A stretch of DNA of 64,000 nt from REEP01 sp964517265 (GCA_964517265.1 CAZFBS010000012.1:1-64000), one strand, 5' to 3'; counted from the first letter of the stretch, positions 7,535-15,431 are shown. Notes: a model not told the origin generated them from the sequence alone. Translations and numbers: made by a program.

Positions 7535-8875
7535 TTAGAGGTTGAAATCAGGGCCGTCATCCCGTGAGCGGTCGCGCTCGCGGCTCTTGTCTGTCTTCGG
7601 CGTCTCGGGCTGCGTGGCAAGATGGGCGTTCACCTTCGCCGTCGCCGTCGCCGCATGGCCGCGCTCCATTGAGAGATAGACGCTCAGCTCAAGGTGTAGG
7701 TCCGCGATATCCTTGCTGCGCTGATCCCGCATTTGCTTGATGGCGCGCTGGAGTTGTTGGCGTTCATCAAGCTGGCGGGACACCATCGCATCGCGCTCAG
7801 CCTGATCGCGGCAGTAGCACTGCCACGTCTCCAGCTCGTTCTGCGTTCTGATCTTGGAGTATTTCCCCGTGATCCGGCTCCATAGGCCGCCGATGCCTTT
7901 CGGCAGGCGCGCGGCTCGCGCCGCCGTTTCCTTGTCCCAGCGCACGCGCTGCACCTCGTCCAGCGCCTTTCGCTCAGCGCGGTGGCGCTCCACGGTCTGC
8001 GACCGCTTGAACTCGATGCTCGAGTGCTTCTGATGGTACGTTTTGTTGATTTCGAGGGCGTATTTGTGGAGTTGCGCGCTCATGCGCTTCGCGATCTCTT
8101 CGCGGCGCTCCTGCACACTCGGCAGCTTGTCTGCATCCGGCAGGCGGGCGGCAACATCCTTCGCCTTCACGCCTGACCAGCGGGCGAGTGCGTAAATCTC
8201 GCCCTGATAATCGACCGCGACCACGCCGCGACGATCACCGCGCGCGAGGAAGAAGCCCTTCTCTTCGAAGGCGCTCTTGAGGGTTTCGGCGTTATCGGAG
8301 GATTGCCAGGCCTGCTTGAACATGGCCTTGACGAGTCTCGGATCGGCCATCGCCCGCTTGGCTTGCTGCCATTCGGCGCGGGTGAAGTTCAGCGGGTTGC
8401 GCAATGCCTGATCGACCATGCCCTTCGGCATGTCCCAGCCGTGCTGGAGATAAAGCTCCTTGGAGACCTCTATCAGGCGGCGCTTGAAGAAGGGCAGATT
8501 CTTCGCCGTCATCGTCTCGGTATCGATCCGCGACCAGACCGCGTGCGCGTGTCGCCTGCCTTCCTTCTCATGGAAGACGATGGCGCGCGGATGCCCGTCC
8601 AGGCCGAGCCGCTGCTCGGCCATCTCGATGGCTGCTTCGAAGCTGGCAACATCGACACGCTCGCCTTCCGGCGGATTCAGGCTTAGAGAGAACAAATGTT
8701 GCTGGCAGCGCGTGCCTTTGGCCACGGCCTGCGCTTCGAGCAAAGCATCGAGAAGCTGCTCATCGGAAACAAAGCCGCGCAGCTCGTGAAGCTCGACATG
8801 CTCGTTGTCCCGAATGTTCATCAGATGTCGGGCAAGCTTGGCGGCATTGCCGCGCTGGGAACCTTTCAGGATCAT
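7535..8875 (-). CDS. Relaxase / mobilization nuclease
   Basis: This 446-residue protein has the relaxase layout: an N-terminal KGSQRG segment, HLMNIRDNEHVELHELRGF, and a histidine cluster FHEKEGRRHAH (His102, His109, His111) for the metal site. The C-terminal half is charged and probably coiled, with several RAERKALDEVQR-like stretches. Relaxases nick oriT and lead the strand into the recipient. No Tyr occurs before residue 142, which is odd because most relaxases use an N-terminal catalytic Tyr. It overlaps mobC by four bases (ATGA), showing translational coupling, and is followed by two small genes. Confidence 0.85.
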   Translation of the reverse strand: MILKGSQRGNAAKLARHLMNIRDNEHVELHELRGFVSDEQLLDALLEAQAVAKGTRCQQHLFSLSLNPPEGERVDVASFEAAIEMAEQRLGLDGHPRAIVFHEKEGRRHAHAVWSRIDTETMTAKNLPFFKRRLIEVSKELYLQHGWDMPKGMVDQALRNPLNFTRAEWQQAKRAMADPRLVKAMFKQAWQSSDNAETLKSAFEEKGFFLARGDRRGVVAVDYQGEIYALARWSGVKAKDVAARLPDADKLPSVQERREEIAKRMSAQLHKYALEINKTYHQKHSSIEFKRSQTVERHRAERKALDEVQRVRWDKETAARAARLPKGIGGLWSRITGKYSKIRTQNELETWQCYCRDQAERDAMVSRQLDERQQLQRAIKQMRDQRSKDIADLHLELSVYLSMERGHAATATAKVNAHLATQPETPKTDKSRERDRSRDDGPDFNL

Positions 8876-9291
8876 GGCTCACCCCCATCGCTCAGGCTGC
8901 CGAGCGCCCGCAGCAGTTCCTGCCGCATGGCCTTCACGTCTTCACAGGCCTGACGAAGATCGGCTTCCGTCTCCGGCGAGACCGGAAGCGATCCGCTATT
9001 GGAAGCGCGGGCGAGCTGGTTCAGATTGGAAGACAGGCGCGACGAGCCGAGCGCACCCAGGACACGCCCGAGGGCTTCATGATCCTTCACCGGCCGCCGA
9101 CCACGCCTCTTGCGCGGTGCAGCATCATCCCCGAGCACTTGCTCGCGGATGTACCGCCCGAGCGGCATGCTGCCCCGCAACATGTCGAGCACCGCTCGCT
9201 CTTCGAAAGTGAAGCGCAGCGAGAACGGCGGCGGGTACTTAGGCCGCTGATCCTTGGCTAACTTATTGAATCGTCTATCTAAGGTGCTCAT
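8872..9291 (-). CDS. mobC: MobC-like mobilization accessory protein
   Basis: The 139-residue protein has a basic N-terminus (RRFNKLAKDQRPKYPPP), a RHH-like segment (SLRFTFEERAVLDMLRGSMPLGRYIREQVL), a basic linker (RKRRGRRPVKD), and the MobC-type helix GRVLGALGSSRLSSNLNQLA followed by a C-terminal helix. MobC proteins bind oriT next to the nick site and help the relaxase melt the DNA. It is the first gene of the operon and is coupled to the relaxase by a four-base overlap. Its start codon and ribosome site lie inside the repeat cluster at 9277-9325, which suggests control by its own oriT binding. Confidence 0.8.
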   Translation of the reverse strand: MSTLDRRFNKLAKDQRPKYPPPFSLRFTFEERAVLDMLRGSMPLGRYIREQVLGDDAAPRKRRGRRPVKDHEALGRVLGALGSSRLSSNLNQLARASNSGSLPVSPETEADLRQACEDVKAMRQELLRALGSLSDGGEP

Positions 9292-9325
9292 CGCCGCACC
9301 TAAGATCGGTTAGATCATAAGGTGC
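9277..9325. promoter_or_regulatory. Candidate oriT / mob operator repeats
   Basis: ATCTAAGGTGC (9277-9287) and GCACCTAAGAT (9296-9306) form an inverted repeat with one mismatch around eight bases. A third copy of AAGGTGC lies at 9319-9325 in an imperfect inverted relation to the second. The cluster covers the mobC start and lies directly upstream of the mob operon, the usual place for oriT. No nick site can be named from sequence alone. Confidence 0.45.
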
Positions 9326-9360
9326 GAAATGGTGTTCCCATTCTTGGAGGACTTCAAAGA

Positions 9361-9393
9361 GGCGGTTCGATTCCGCTCCCGTTGGGTCCACCA
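9361..9393 (+). other. tRNA 3'-end-like remnant, candidate attR
   Basis: The B-box GGTTCGATTCC (9364-9374) is followed by CCCGTTGGGTCCACCA ending in CCA at 9393, which reads as a T-stem half, acceptor strand, discriminator and CCA. The pieces do not fold into one complete tRNA, and no 5' half is present. A T-run (TTTTTT at 9467-9472) follows, as after a tRNA gene. Position and orientation fit the duplicated 3' end left at the far end of an element that entered a tRNA or tmRNA gene; the intact copy would be left of the window. Confidence 0.45.
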
Positions 9394-9513
9394 CGTCACC
9401 GAGTGTCCACCGCGGCATCGGCAACCACGTCGACCGTGGCTCCGGACGCCCGCCCGCTATGGGCCGTTTTTTCCCTCGTGGTCCCTTCCCTGCTTTCGAT
9501 GTCGTCCGGTAGA

Positions 9514-9535
9514 TTGACGTTTACGTTAACGTCAA
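9514..9535. promoter_or_regulatory. Palindromic operator upstream of the PaaI thioesterase
   Basis: Arms TTGACGTT (9514-9521) and AACGTCAA (9528-9535) are perfect inverted repeats around TACGTT. Palindromes of this form are known as sites of MerR-family regulators of acyl-CoA catabolism such as LiuR. The site is 43 bp before the start of the thioesterase gene. The regulator is not encoded in this window. Confidence 0.55.
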
Positions 9536-9578
9536 ATACCCTTCCGGCATAGGGATGGATCACAGATCAGGAGCGGCA

Positions 9579-10034
9579 ATGGATCCGCTGACACCCGCCG
9601 ATCCGGACTATGCGGACCGTGTTCGCGCAAGCTTCTCCCGCCAGGGGATCATGAGTCACATCGGCGCCCGCATCACCGGCATAGGACCGGGATGGTGCGA
9701 GATCAGCTTGCCCTACGGTGACCATGTTTCCCAGCAGCACGGCTTTTTCCATGGCGGGATCGTTGCCGCGATCGCCGACTCGGCCGCGGGCTTCGCCGGC
9801 TTTTCCTTGATGTCGGCCGGTGCCGGCGTGCTGACGGTGGAGTTCAAGATCAATCTGGTGGCGCCGGCCGATGGCGAATTGTTGATCGCCAGAGGCAGGG
9901 TCCTTCGTCCCGGCCGCACCTTGACGGTCAGCCAAGCCGATGTCTTCGTGATCAAGGGCGAGCAGGAGCGTCTCTCCGCCATCATGCAACAAACCTTGAT
10001 GACCATTGTCGGCCGAGCCGATGTAGTCGGATGA
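9579..10034 (+). CDS. PaaI-family hotdog thioesterase
   Basis: This 151-residue protein has the hotdog-fold signature QQHGFFHGGIVAAIADSAAG, with the HGG turn and following Asp expected for acyl-CoA thioesterases of the PaaI group, then a VEFKINLVAPADGELLIARG strand pair. Such enzymes hydrolyse aryl- or acyl-CoA thioesters in the cytosol. ATG at 9579 is preferred because AGGAG sits six bases upstream; an ATG at 9555 would add eight residues. It is the first chromosomal gene after the element and has its own palindromic operator. The substrate cannot be read from the sequence. Confidence 0.85.
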   Translation: MDPLTPADPDYADRVRASFSRQGIMSHIGARITGIGPGWCEISLPYGDHVSQQHGFFHGGIVAAIADSAAGFAGFSLMSAGAGVLTVEFKINLVAPADGELLIARGRVLRPGRTLTVSQADVFVIKGEQERLSAIMQQTLMTIVGRADVVG

Positions 10035-10234
10035 ACCGCCGCGCGGCTTCCCCGGGAAACCGCCGAGAAATGACGAGACCAGTCGGCGTGCCCGCTTCGG
10101 CAAGGCCACACTTCCCGCCGCTGGAACCTATCGACATCCATAAGTAGAAAACGTGAGGCTCTTGATTCAATTGGAGATCCAGGTCCACACTCCCGGTCCC
10201 TCAGTTACCGATCGCTCTCCTGGAGATCCCCCTG

Positions 10235-11620
10235 ATGTACCGGTCTTTCCGCGCCAGCCTATCCGTTAATGACGTCCATCCATGGCAGGAATCCTCGGCA
10301 GTGTCCCGTTTCAGCCTGTCCTGGCTCGACAGGTTCCGCTCGCTGGTGAACGATCAGGAGGACACACCGCAATCGCGCCTCCTTAAACCGGACGGTGATG
10401 ATGCGTCGCGGGCCGAAGTCCCATCTCAAGGCGGATCGGAGTCCGTCGCCGAAGGCGACGGAAGCGTTGGCGCTCCCGATGCAGTCCTCACCACCGGCGT
10501 TCTCGAAGATCTGCTGCTTGCGGACGGTTCCCGATGGAACGCCACAGCCCCGCTCGGTACCGCCGCTACCGTGACCTTCGCCTTTCTCGATGCCGTGCCC
10601 ACCTACTATCGGCCCTATGCCTGGGCGCACGACGACTTCCGCCCCTTCAGCGCCCAACAGCAGGAGGTAACGCGGAGTGCTCTGGCGATGATCGAGAGCT
10701 ACAGCAACATCGACTTCGTCGAAACGGCCCCAGAAGCGGCGGCGATCACATTCGGCCTCGCCGACCTGCCCGACAACTGGGCAGGATACGCCTATTACCC
10801 CTCTGAGGCCGGGATCAACCGCAAGTCGGGCGACGTCTGGATCGACGGAACATGGGCCGGCGAGACCCTGACGCCCGGCAGTGTACCGTACAAAACCCTG
10901 ATTCATGAAATCGGCCATGCCCTCGGTCTCGACCATCTCGGCAACGACCTCACCGCCGAGGAGAACAGCCGCAAGTACACGGTGATGTCGGCTTATAATC
11001 ACCCCAAAGCCGAGGGTGAGCCGGAGAGCCACATGCTGTACGATATCGCCGCCGTGCAGCATCTCTACGGCGCCAACGGGGGTTACGCTGCCGGCGACGA
11101 CGTCTACACTTTTGCCGCCCTCGGCAATCGCATCCAGACTTTATGGGACGGTGCCGGCAACGATACCTGGGATCTGTCCCAAAGCCTGTTCCCCGTGCAC
11201 CTCGATCTGCGCCCGGGGGCATTCAGCACGACAGCCGAAGATGGCCGGGACAACGTGGCGATCGCCTACGGAACCGCCATCGAAAACGCGATCGGTAGCG
11301 CCGGGAACGACACCGTGATCGGCAATTTGCTCGACAACCGGCTCGCCGGCGGCCTCGGCAACGACGTGCTGACCGGTGGCGACGGCGCCGACGTGTTCGC
11401 GTTCGGGCCCTACTTCGGCCACGACACCGTTACCGATTTTCATCCCGGCGCCGACCGGCTCGACCTCATCGACACCGGCCTCCCCTTCGCCAACCTCTCG
11501 ATCTTTCCCTCTGACAATGCGACCGTCGTGGCTTACGAGGATCATTCCATCACCCTGTTGGGCGTGGGCGCTGTTGCCGAGGCCGACATCATGGTCGCCC
11601 AGACGATCCTGCTCGCTTAG
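10235..11620 (+). CDS. Serralysin-like secreted metalloprotease (M10B) with RTX-type repeats
   Basis: The 461-residue protein has the zinc motif HExxHxxGxxH (His224, Glu225, His228, His234, in IHEIGHALGLDH) and a Met-turn YTVMSAYN. Glycine-aspartate repeats follow (GNDTVIGNLLDN, GGLGNDVLTGGDGADVFAFG), typical of calcium-binding beta-roll modules. The C-terminus is hydrophobic, as in type I secretion signals. There is no N-terminal signal peptide, also as expected for type I secretion. Residues 1-95 are a low-complexity acidic leader that may act as a propeptide. GGAGA precedes the ATG at 10235. No type I exporter genes are nearby. Its target is unknown. Confidence 0.9.
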   Translation: MYRSFRASLSVNDVHPWQESSAVSRFSLSWLDRFRSLVNDQEDTPQSRLLKPDGDDASRAEVPSQGGSESVAEGDGSVGAPDAVLTTGVLEDLLLADGSRWNATAPLGTAATVTFAFLDAVPTYYRPYAWAHDDFRPFSAQQQEVTRSALAMIESYSNIDFVETAPEAAAITFGLADLPDNWAGYAYYPSEAGINRKSGDVWIDGTWAGETLTPGSVPYKTLIHEIGHALGLDHLGNDLTAEENSRKYTVMSAYNHPKAEGEPESHMLYDIAAVQHLYGANGGYAAGDDVYTFAALGNRIQTLWDGAGNDTWDLSQSLFPVHLDLRPGAFSTTAEDGRDNVAIAYGTAIENAIGSAGNDTVIGNLLDNRLAGGLGNDVLTGGDGADVFAFGPYFGHDTVTDFHPGADRLDLIDTGLPFANLSIFPSDNATVVAYEDHSITLLGVGAVAEADIMVAQTILLA

Positions 11621-11891
11621 CACACGTGTCGATGCCGATGGTATTGGTGGGCGGCGAAGCGAAGAGGGAAAGCCAGCCGGATTGGCTGGAGATCGTGTCG
11701 TTGCCGACTGCAATACGGCATCAGGCGCAGGTTGTGAGACACGGGATTGTAAAGGCCTTTGACGGCCGGGCCGCTGTGGTCCAGGGCCGAGATTTTTATT
11801 CCAGCCTTTTGGAAAGCTGAGACATTTTTCGCCTCTGATCAGCTAGGGCACGGCTGCTCCGCGCCAATGCCCTCTCCTTGCGCCCTCCCTT

Positions 11892-11909
11892 CGTAAAGCA
11901 GCCTTTACG
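11892..11909. promoter_or_regulatory. Inverted repeat, candidate enhancer site
   Basis: CGTAAAG (11892-11898) and CTTTACG (11903-11909) are perfect inverted repeats around CAGC. They lie about 65 bp upstream of the sigma-54 promoter, a normal distance for an enhancer-binding activator. Confidence 0.45.
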
Positions 11910-11974
11910 GCTGCTGCCTGCCCCGCATTCGTCCATCATCCTTAAGCTACTGACGCTGCCTGATCTCTATGGGC

Positions 11975-11990
11975 TGGCATGGAGTTTGCT
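11975..11990 (+). promoter_or_regulatory. Sigma-54 promoter of the first PEP-CTERM gene
   Basis: TGGCATG, four bases, then TTGCT. The GG (11976-11977) and GC (11988-11989) are separated by exactly ten bases, as sigma-54 requires. It lies 60 bp before the ATG at 12050. Confidence 0.75.
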
Positions 11991-12049
11991 TGCGGTACGG
12001 CAGAGACAACCCGGTGCTTGAGGCAAGCATCAAACAAGGAAACAGCGGA

Positions 12050-12676
12050 ATGAAACACACAATGCTAAAGGGCTTGCTCGGGACCGCAGCCATGGTGGCG
12101 ATAGCGGTCGCCTTTGGTGGTCAGAGCCATGCCGCGCTGATGTCGTGCCCGTCGTCGTTCACTGCCGACGTCACGGCGAAGGTTCATGACGGGGGTAGCC
12201 CTCGAGAGACAGCCGCCAGCAACTGCCAATATGTCACTCCGGCCGCCCCGTCTAACGTCGCCAGTATTGCGAACATCAACACCGCGGGGTTCTTTGGGTT
12301 CAGCGACTGGATGTCGAACGGCCAGACCCAGATCAATACGCCAACTCAATCCAGTGGCTCGTGGTCGATCGCAAACGTGGATTTTGCCACCAACGACTAC
12401 ATCATGGTGTTCAAGAGCGGCCAAGGCACGAACCTCACCGCCTTCCTGTTCAATGAAGAGTATTCCTCCGGCCGCTGGAGCACGCCGTTCACCGATCCGC
12501 CTTTCGATCTTCCCGGCAAATCAACTTCGGCCAACGTCTCCCATTACACCATCGCCAAGCGCGCAGCGGGCACCACGCCACCGACCGATGTTCCGGAGCC
12601 GGCAAGTCTCGCCCTCCTCGGCGTCGGCTTGCTCGGTCTTGGCTATACCGCACGGCGTCGCAGACAGGCCGACTGA
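12050..12676 (+). CDS. PEP-CTERM sorting-domain protein
   Basis: The 208-residue precursor has an N-terminal signal peptide (MLKGLLGTAAMVAIAVAFGG, cleavage after SHA) and a textbook PEP-CTERM end: VPEPASLALLGVGLLGLGY then a basic RRRR cluster. Such proteins are exported by Sec and processed at the C-terminus by exosortase for surface or matrix display. The middle is Ser/Thr/Asn-rich, with no catalytic motif. An upstream in-frame ATG overlaps the sigma-54 promoter, so the ATG at 12050 is chosen. The exosortase and its PrsK/PrsR-type regulators are not in this window. The function of the mature protein is unknown. Confidence 0.88.
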   Translation: MKHTMLKGLLGTAAMVAIAVAFGGQSHAALMSCPSSFTADVTAKVHDGGSPRETAASNCQYVTPAAPSNVASIANINTAGFFGFSDWMSNGQTQINTPTQSSGSWSIANVDFATNDYIMVFKSGQGTNLTAFLFNEEYSSGRWSTPFTDPPFDLPGKSTSANVSHYTIAKRAAGTTPPTDVPEPASLALLGVGLLGLGYTARRRRQAD

Positions 12677-13075
12677 CAGGTTTGGCTGCCGCCTGGGCGA
12701 ACACCCGCTTGAGAGCAGCCAGGAGCAAAACGACTCTTTAACTGAACGGTGTGCAGCTGACGGATGATCTCCATCCGTCAGCTGACACCAATGAGCAAAG
12801 CAATAGGTTCGGAAAGCAGCGGATCGTTCGTTTGGTTCCCAGGCGAAGGATCCGCCTCGTTCCCACCGACCGGGCGAGGCACACACGCGTAGCGCGTCCG
12901 CCTGGGCCGCCTTGGCAGGTTCAGAAAGACTTCATAATCGGCTGGCTTCGTACTCCGGCAGCGACCCGTCATCGCTCTGCTCGCTTGCCAGCGGCGATCC
13001 CCGCGGTCCATGATCGCCGTTGCCTGGGATCGATGATCGCGCTTAGACTTCATTCCTCCAAACAGGAGGACAAAA
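12677..13075. other. Non-coding spacer with one strong hairpin
   Basis: Apart from the hairpin at 12754-12784 nothing with coding character is seen. The last 20 bases hold the ribosome site AACAGGAGGAC of the next gene. Confidence 0.5.
12754..12784. terminator. Strong stem-loop after the PEP-CTERM gene
   Basis: Perfect 13-base stem (12754-12766 with 12772-12784) around a five-base loop, 78 bp after the stop. There is no T-run, so it may act as a transcript-end stabiliser rather than a classical terminator. Confidence 0.55.
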
Positions 13076-13891
13076 ATGATCGATACGCGGGATCTTTTGG
13101 GAAAGCTGTTTCAATCGAACGCCACGGGTCCGACCCAGCAGCGGGTCAACCATGCTCTCGGTGAGCAAGGCTCGGGCAACACCGGCAGCAGCCCGCTGGC
13201 CGGCATGCTCGGAGGCCTGCTCGGCCCTGGCGGGAAGCTGGGCGGAGTGACGCAGCAGGCGGAAGGAATGCTCGGCACCGCCCGGCAGCGGATCGAGAGC
13301 GGCGATCCAATGGCGATCGGTGGCCTCGGCGCCCTCGCCGGCCTTCTTCTCGGCGGAAGAGGCGGTGCTGTCGGCACCGGCGCGTTGGCGTTCCTGGGCT
13401 CGCTCGCTTACGGGGCGCTCAAGAAGTCTCAAGGAGCAGGCGCGCCAGCGGCGACACCGGCGGCTTTAGAGAATGAAGCCCCTCTCGGCGTGCGCCCGCC
13501 GCAGACAGCCGAGGAAGAGGCAGAGCTGCAGGACACAGCGTTGCTTGTCATTCGCGCGATGGTCAACGCTGCGAAGGCGGACGGCCAGATCGACGGCGGC
13601 GAGATGAGCCGGATCATGGGCAAGCTTAAGGAGGCGGGCACCGACGACGAGGCCCAGAAATTCATGATCAGCGAGATGCAAAAGCCGTTCGATGCGGACG
13701 GGCTGATCCGCGACGTCAACAAGCTGGGCAAACCCGAAGTTGCCATCGAGGTTTACGCAGCCTCGCTGCTGGCGATCGAGGTCGACACGCCGGCGGAGCG
13801 AGAATACCTCGCGCGCCTGGCGAGCGAACTTCGAATTCCGGCAGACGCAGTGAAACAGGTTCACGACGCTCTCGGCGTTCCGCAGCTGTAG
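13076..13891 (+). CDS. DUF533 / YebE-like membrane-associated protein
   Basis: The 271-residue protein has a Gly-rich N-terminal region (SPLAGMLGGLLGPGG), a hydrophobic Gly/Ala/Leu segment that may span the membrane (MAIGGLGALAGLLLGG to GTGALAFLGSLAYGAL), a Pro/Ala linker, and a helical C-terminal domain. The latter begins LLVIRAMVNAAKADGQID, a calcium-loop-like pattern seen in TerB and DUF533 proteins. The ribosome site is AGGAGG. Members of this family are inner-membrane proteins of unclear function. It stands alone between two PEP-CTERM genes. Confidence 0.85.
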   Translation: MIDTRDLLGKLFQSNATGPTQQRVNHALGEQGSGNTGSSPLAGMLGGLLGPGGKLGGVTQQAEGMLGTARQRIESGDPMAIGGLGALAGLLLGGRGGAVGTGALAFLGSLAYGALKKSQGAGAPAATPAALENEAPLGVRPPQTAEEEAELQDTALLVIRAMVNAAKADGQIDGGEMSRIMGKLKEAGTDDEAQKFMISEMQKPFDADGLIRDVNKLGKPEVAIEVYAASLLAIEVDTPAEREYLARLASELRIPADAVKQVHDALGVPQL

Positions 13892-14542
13892 TCTTTCCGC
13901 ACAAAGCACCGTGCCGTTGCCAATCAATAAGGGTTGTGTGCGGCACGGTCTGTTTTGATCGCTCTTTTCACTCCGGATCGGCAAAATCCCCTCCAGGACC
14001 GGCGCACAGCTAGAGCAGGCTCTCCGGTATCTGCGGAGGTCGGTATCGGCATGCGGGAGCAAAAGCGCTTCTGTCCCGGAGCTTGGCAGCCCATACCGCT
14101 GCGGCCATATCCACTTTCGGTTCCGCAGCCGCGATCGCCAGTAATCGCCGGTGATTGGCCTTCAGTCATCGACAAAGCGGAACTCGTCACGACGCAACGT
14201 CGGCGGATTGCCGTTCGGCGCCTCACCCCCCTCACCCAGACGTTCCTTCGCTCGTAGGCGGCCCCCATCGCAGCTTTCGGCAACACTTGTAAACTCACTC
14301 GACACCGCGACTGTAGCGGCTCTCCCCTGCGCGCTCTCCACACAAGCCTTTGAAAATACTGCCTTTTCAGAGTTTGGCGCTTGTGCGCTCGTCAGCCGGC
14401 GGCTGACAGGAAACCTTTACAGACAGCCGCAAGTTAGCCGACGCCCAGACTTATCTCTCTGAAATCACAACGTCTTTTCGGTTGGCACGCACCTTGCTTT
14501 TCGTCTGTCATCGACATCATCCCCTAAGCAAAGGAACCGAAA
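13892..14542. other. Long non-coding region upstream of the second PEP-CTERM gene
   Basis: Two short frames here have no ribosome site and poor composition. Near 14395 is an inverted repeat GTCAGCC / GGCTGAC, and 30 bases on a CCTTTACA half-site like the arms of the repeat at 11892-11909. These may be activator sites for the sigma-54 promoter at 14483. The rest shows nothing clear. Confidence 0.5.
14483..14497 (+). promoter_or_regulatory. Sigma-54 promoter of the second PEP-CTERM gene
   Basis: TGGCACG, four bases, TTGC: a perfect match to the consensus, with GG (14484-14485) and GC (14496-14497) ten bases apart. It lies 46 bp before the ATG at 14543. Confidence 0.85.
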
Positions 14543-15366
14543 ATGACCGACAGCAAAACCAAACAAGTGTGCAAGGGCTTGACCGGACTGGCACTGGCCA
14601 TCGGATTGGGGGGAGCCACCCTGACCGCCCTTCCAACTGATGCCGCCGCCACCGTTTTCAGCGGCTCGTTCACCATCAACGCCCACACCAGCGGCTCCGG
14701 CCTTCTCATCAACACCTACGCGCTGGGCGGCGGTTCATTCACCACCCCGGACATCAGCGAAGGCAGCAACCACAGCTTCAATCTGTTCCAGATCTGGACC
14801 AACGAAACGGATGTTGGTAACGATGATCAGATTGCGAAACCGATTTCTGTGAATTTTACGTTCAATGCACCCTCACCGCCGTTTGCGGGAACCGTCGAGG
14901 GCGACACCGACGGGATCAGANNNNNNNNNNNNNNNNNNNNNNNNNNNNNNNNNNNNNNNNNNNNNNNNNNNNNNNNNNNNNNNNNNNNNNNNNNNNNNNN
15001 NNNNNNNNNNNNNNNNNNNNTGCACCCTCACCGCCGTTTGCGGGAACCGTCGAGGGCGACACCGACGGGATCAGAACTGGTCTTTTCGGGACCGTTCAAT
15101 ATGGCAAGGTAACCTGGGATGGCCCGCTGACCCTGAACTATCCGGGCGGCGGCGACGGTTCGCTCAAGATCACGCTCAGCGACGAGACGTTCAACAAGGG
15201 GCTTTTTGGGCTGGACGACGGGTACCGGGACGGTGCGACAGTCCGGGCGAAGTTTGCCAACAAGGCTGACCCCTCTCCGGTGCCGGAACCCGGCAGCCTT
15301 GCGGTTCTCGGTCTGGGTCTTGCCGGCCTCGGCTTCGCGGCGCGTCGTCGCCGGCAGGCGGTCTAG
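14543..15366 (+). CDS. PEP-CTERM sorting-domain protein, interrupted by an assembly gap
   Basis: The 5' part encodes a signal peptide (LTGLALAIGLGGATLTALP) and a Ser/Thr/Gly/Asn-rich domain. The 3' part encodes KVTWDGPLTLNYPGGGDG and a perfect PEP-CTERM tail, VPEPGSLAVLGLGLAGLGF then RRRR. The frame is broken only by the 100-N gap and a 55-base duplication around it. Removing 155 nt leaves 669 nt, exactly 223 codons, joining GTVEGDTDGIR to TGLFGTVQYGK. The restored precursor is 222 residues. It is not a pseudogene. The promoter is sigma-54 type, as for the gene at 12050, and a strong terminator follows. Confidence 0.85.
14921..15020. other. Assembly gap (100 N) with duplicated flanks
   Basis: The 55 bases before the gap (14866-14920) are identical to the 55 after it (15021-15075). 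This is the pattern of two contigs that overlap by one k-mer but were scaffolded instead of merged. The true sequence is probably continuous. Confidence 0.9.
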
Positions 15367-15431
15367 CCCCGTCTGCCCCTTCACCCCGGGCGTTGTCGGC
15401 TTGCAACGCGCCCATTGATCACAGAGCAACC

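Larger units (their letters stand above)
1..9393. mobile_element. Right part of an integrated mobilizable element (partial)
   Basis: This stretch holds genes typical of mobile elements: a retron-type reverse transcriptase, ArdC antirestriction, Fic, several small genes with no housekeeping look, and a mobC-relaxase pair. It ends at a tRNA 3'-end-like remnant at 9361-9393. From 9.5 kb onward the genes are ordinary chromosomal ones. No integrase, type IV secretion gene or coupling protein is visible, so the element may be mobilizable in trans, or those genes may lie left of the window. The left end is outside the window. The boundaries are inferred, not proven by a matching direct repeat. Confidence 0.6.
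11621..12049. other. Non-coding region holding the sigma-54 control of the first PEP-CTERM gene
   Basis: No credible gene. A short frame at 11626-11820 lacks a ribosome site and looks random. The useful parts are an inverted repeat at 11892-11909 and the promoter at 11975-11990. A looser GTAAAGGCCTTTGAC sequence near 11748 may be a second copy of the inverted repeat. Confidence 0.5.

Noticed and set aside
9361..9393. A complete functional tRNA gene at the island boundary
   Set aside because: Only a B-box and acceptor-like 3' end are present; there is no D arm or anticodon arm upstream, so it is kept only as a remnant.
11626..11820. 64-codon plus-strand frame after the serralysin gene
   Set aside because: No ribosome site and no protein-like pattern; the region is better explained as promoter upstream DNA.
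13934..14462. Two frames of about 100 codons upstream of the second PEP-CTERM gene
   Set aside because: No ribosome sites; the frames overlap each other, and the sequence looks regulatory.
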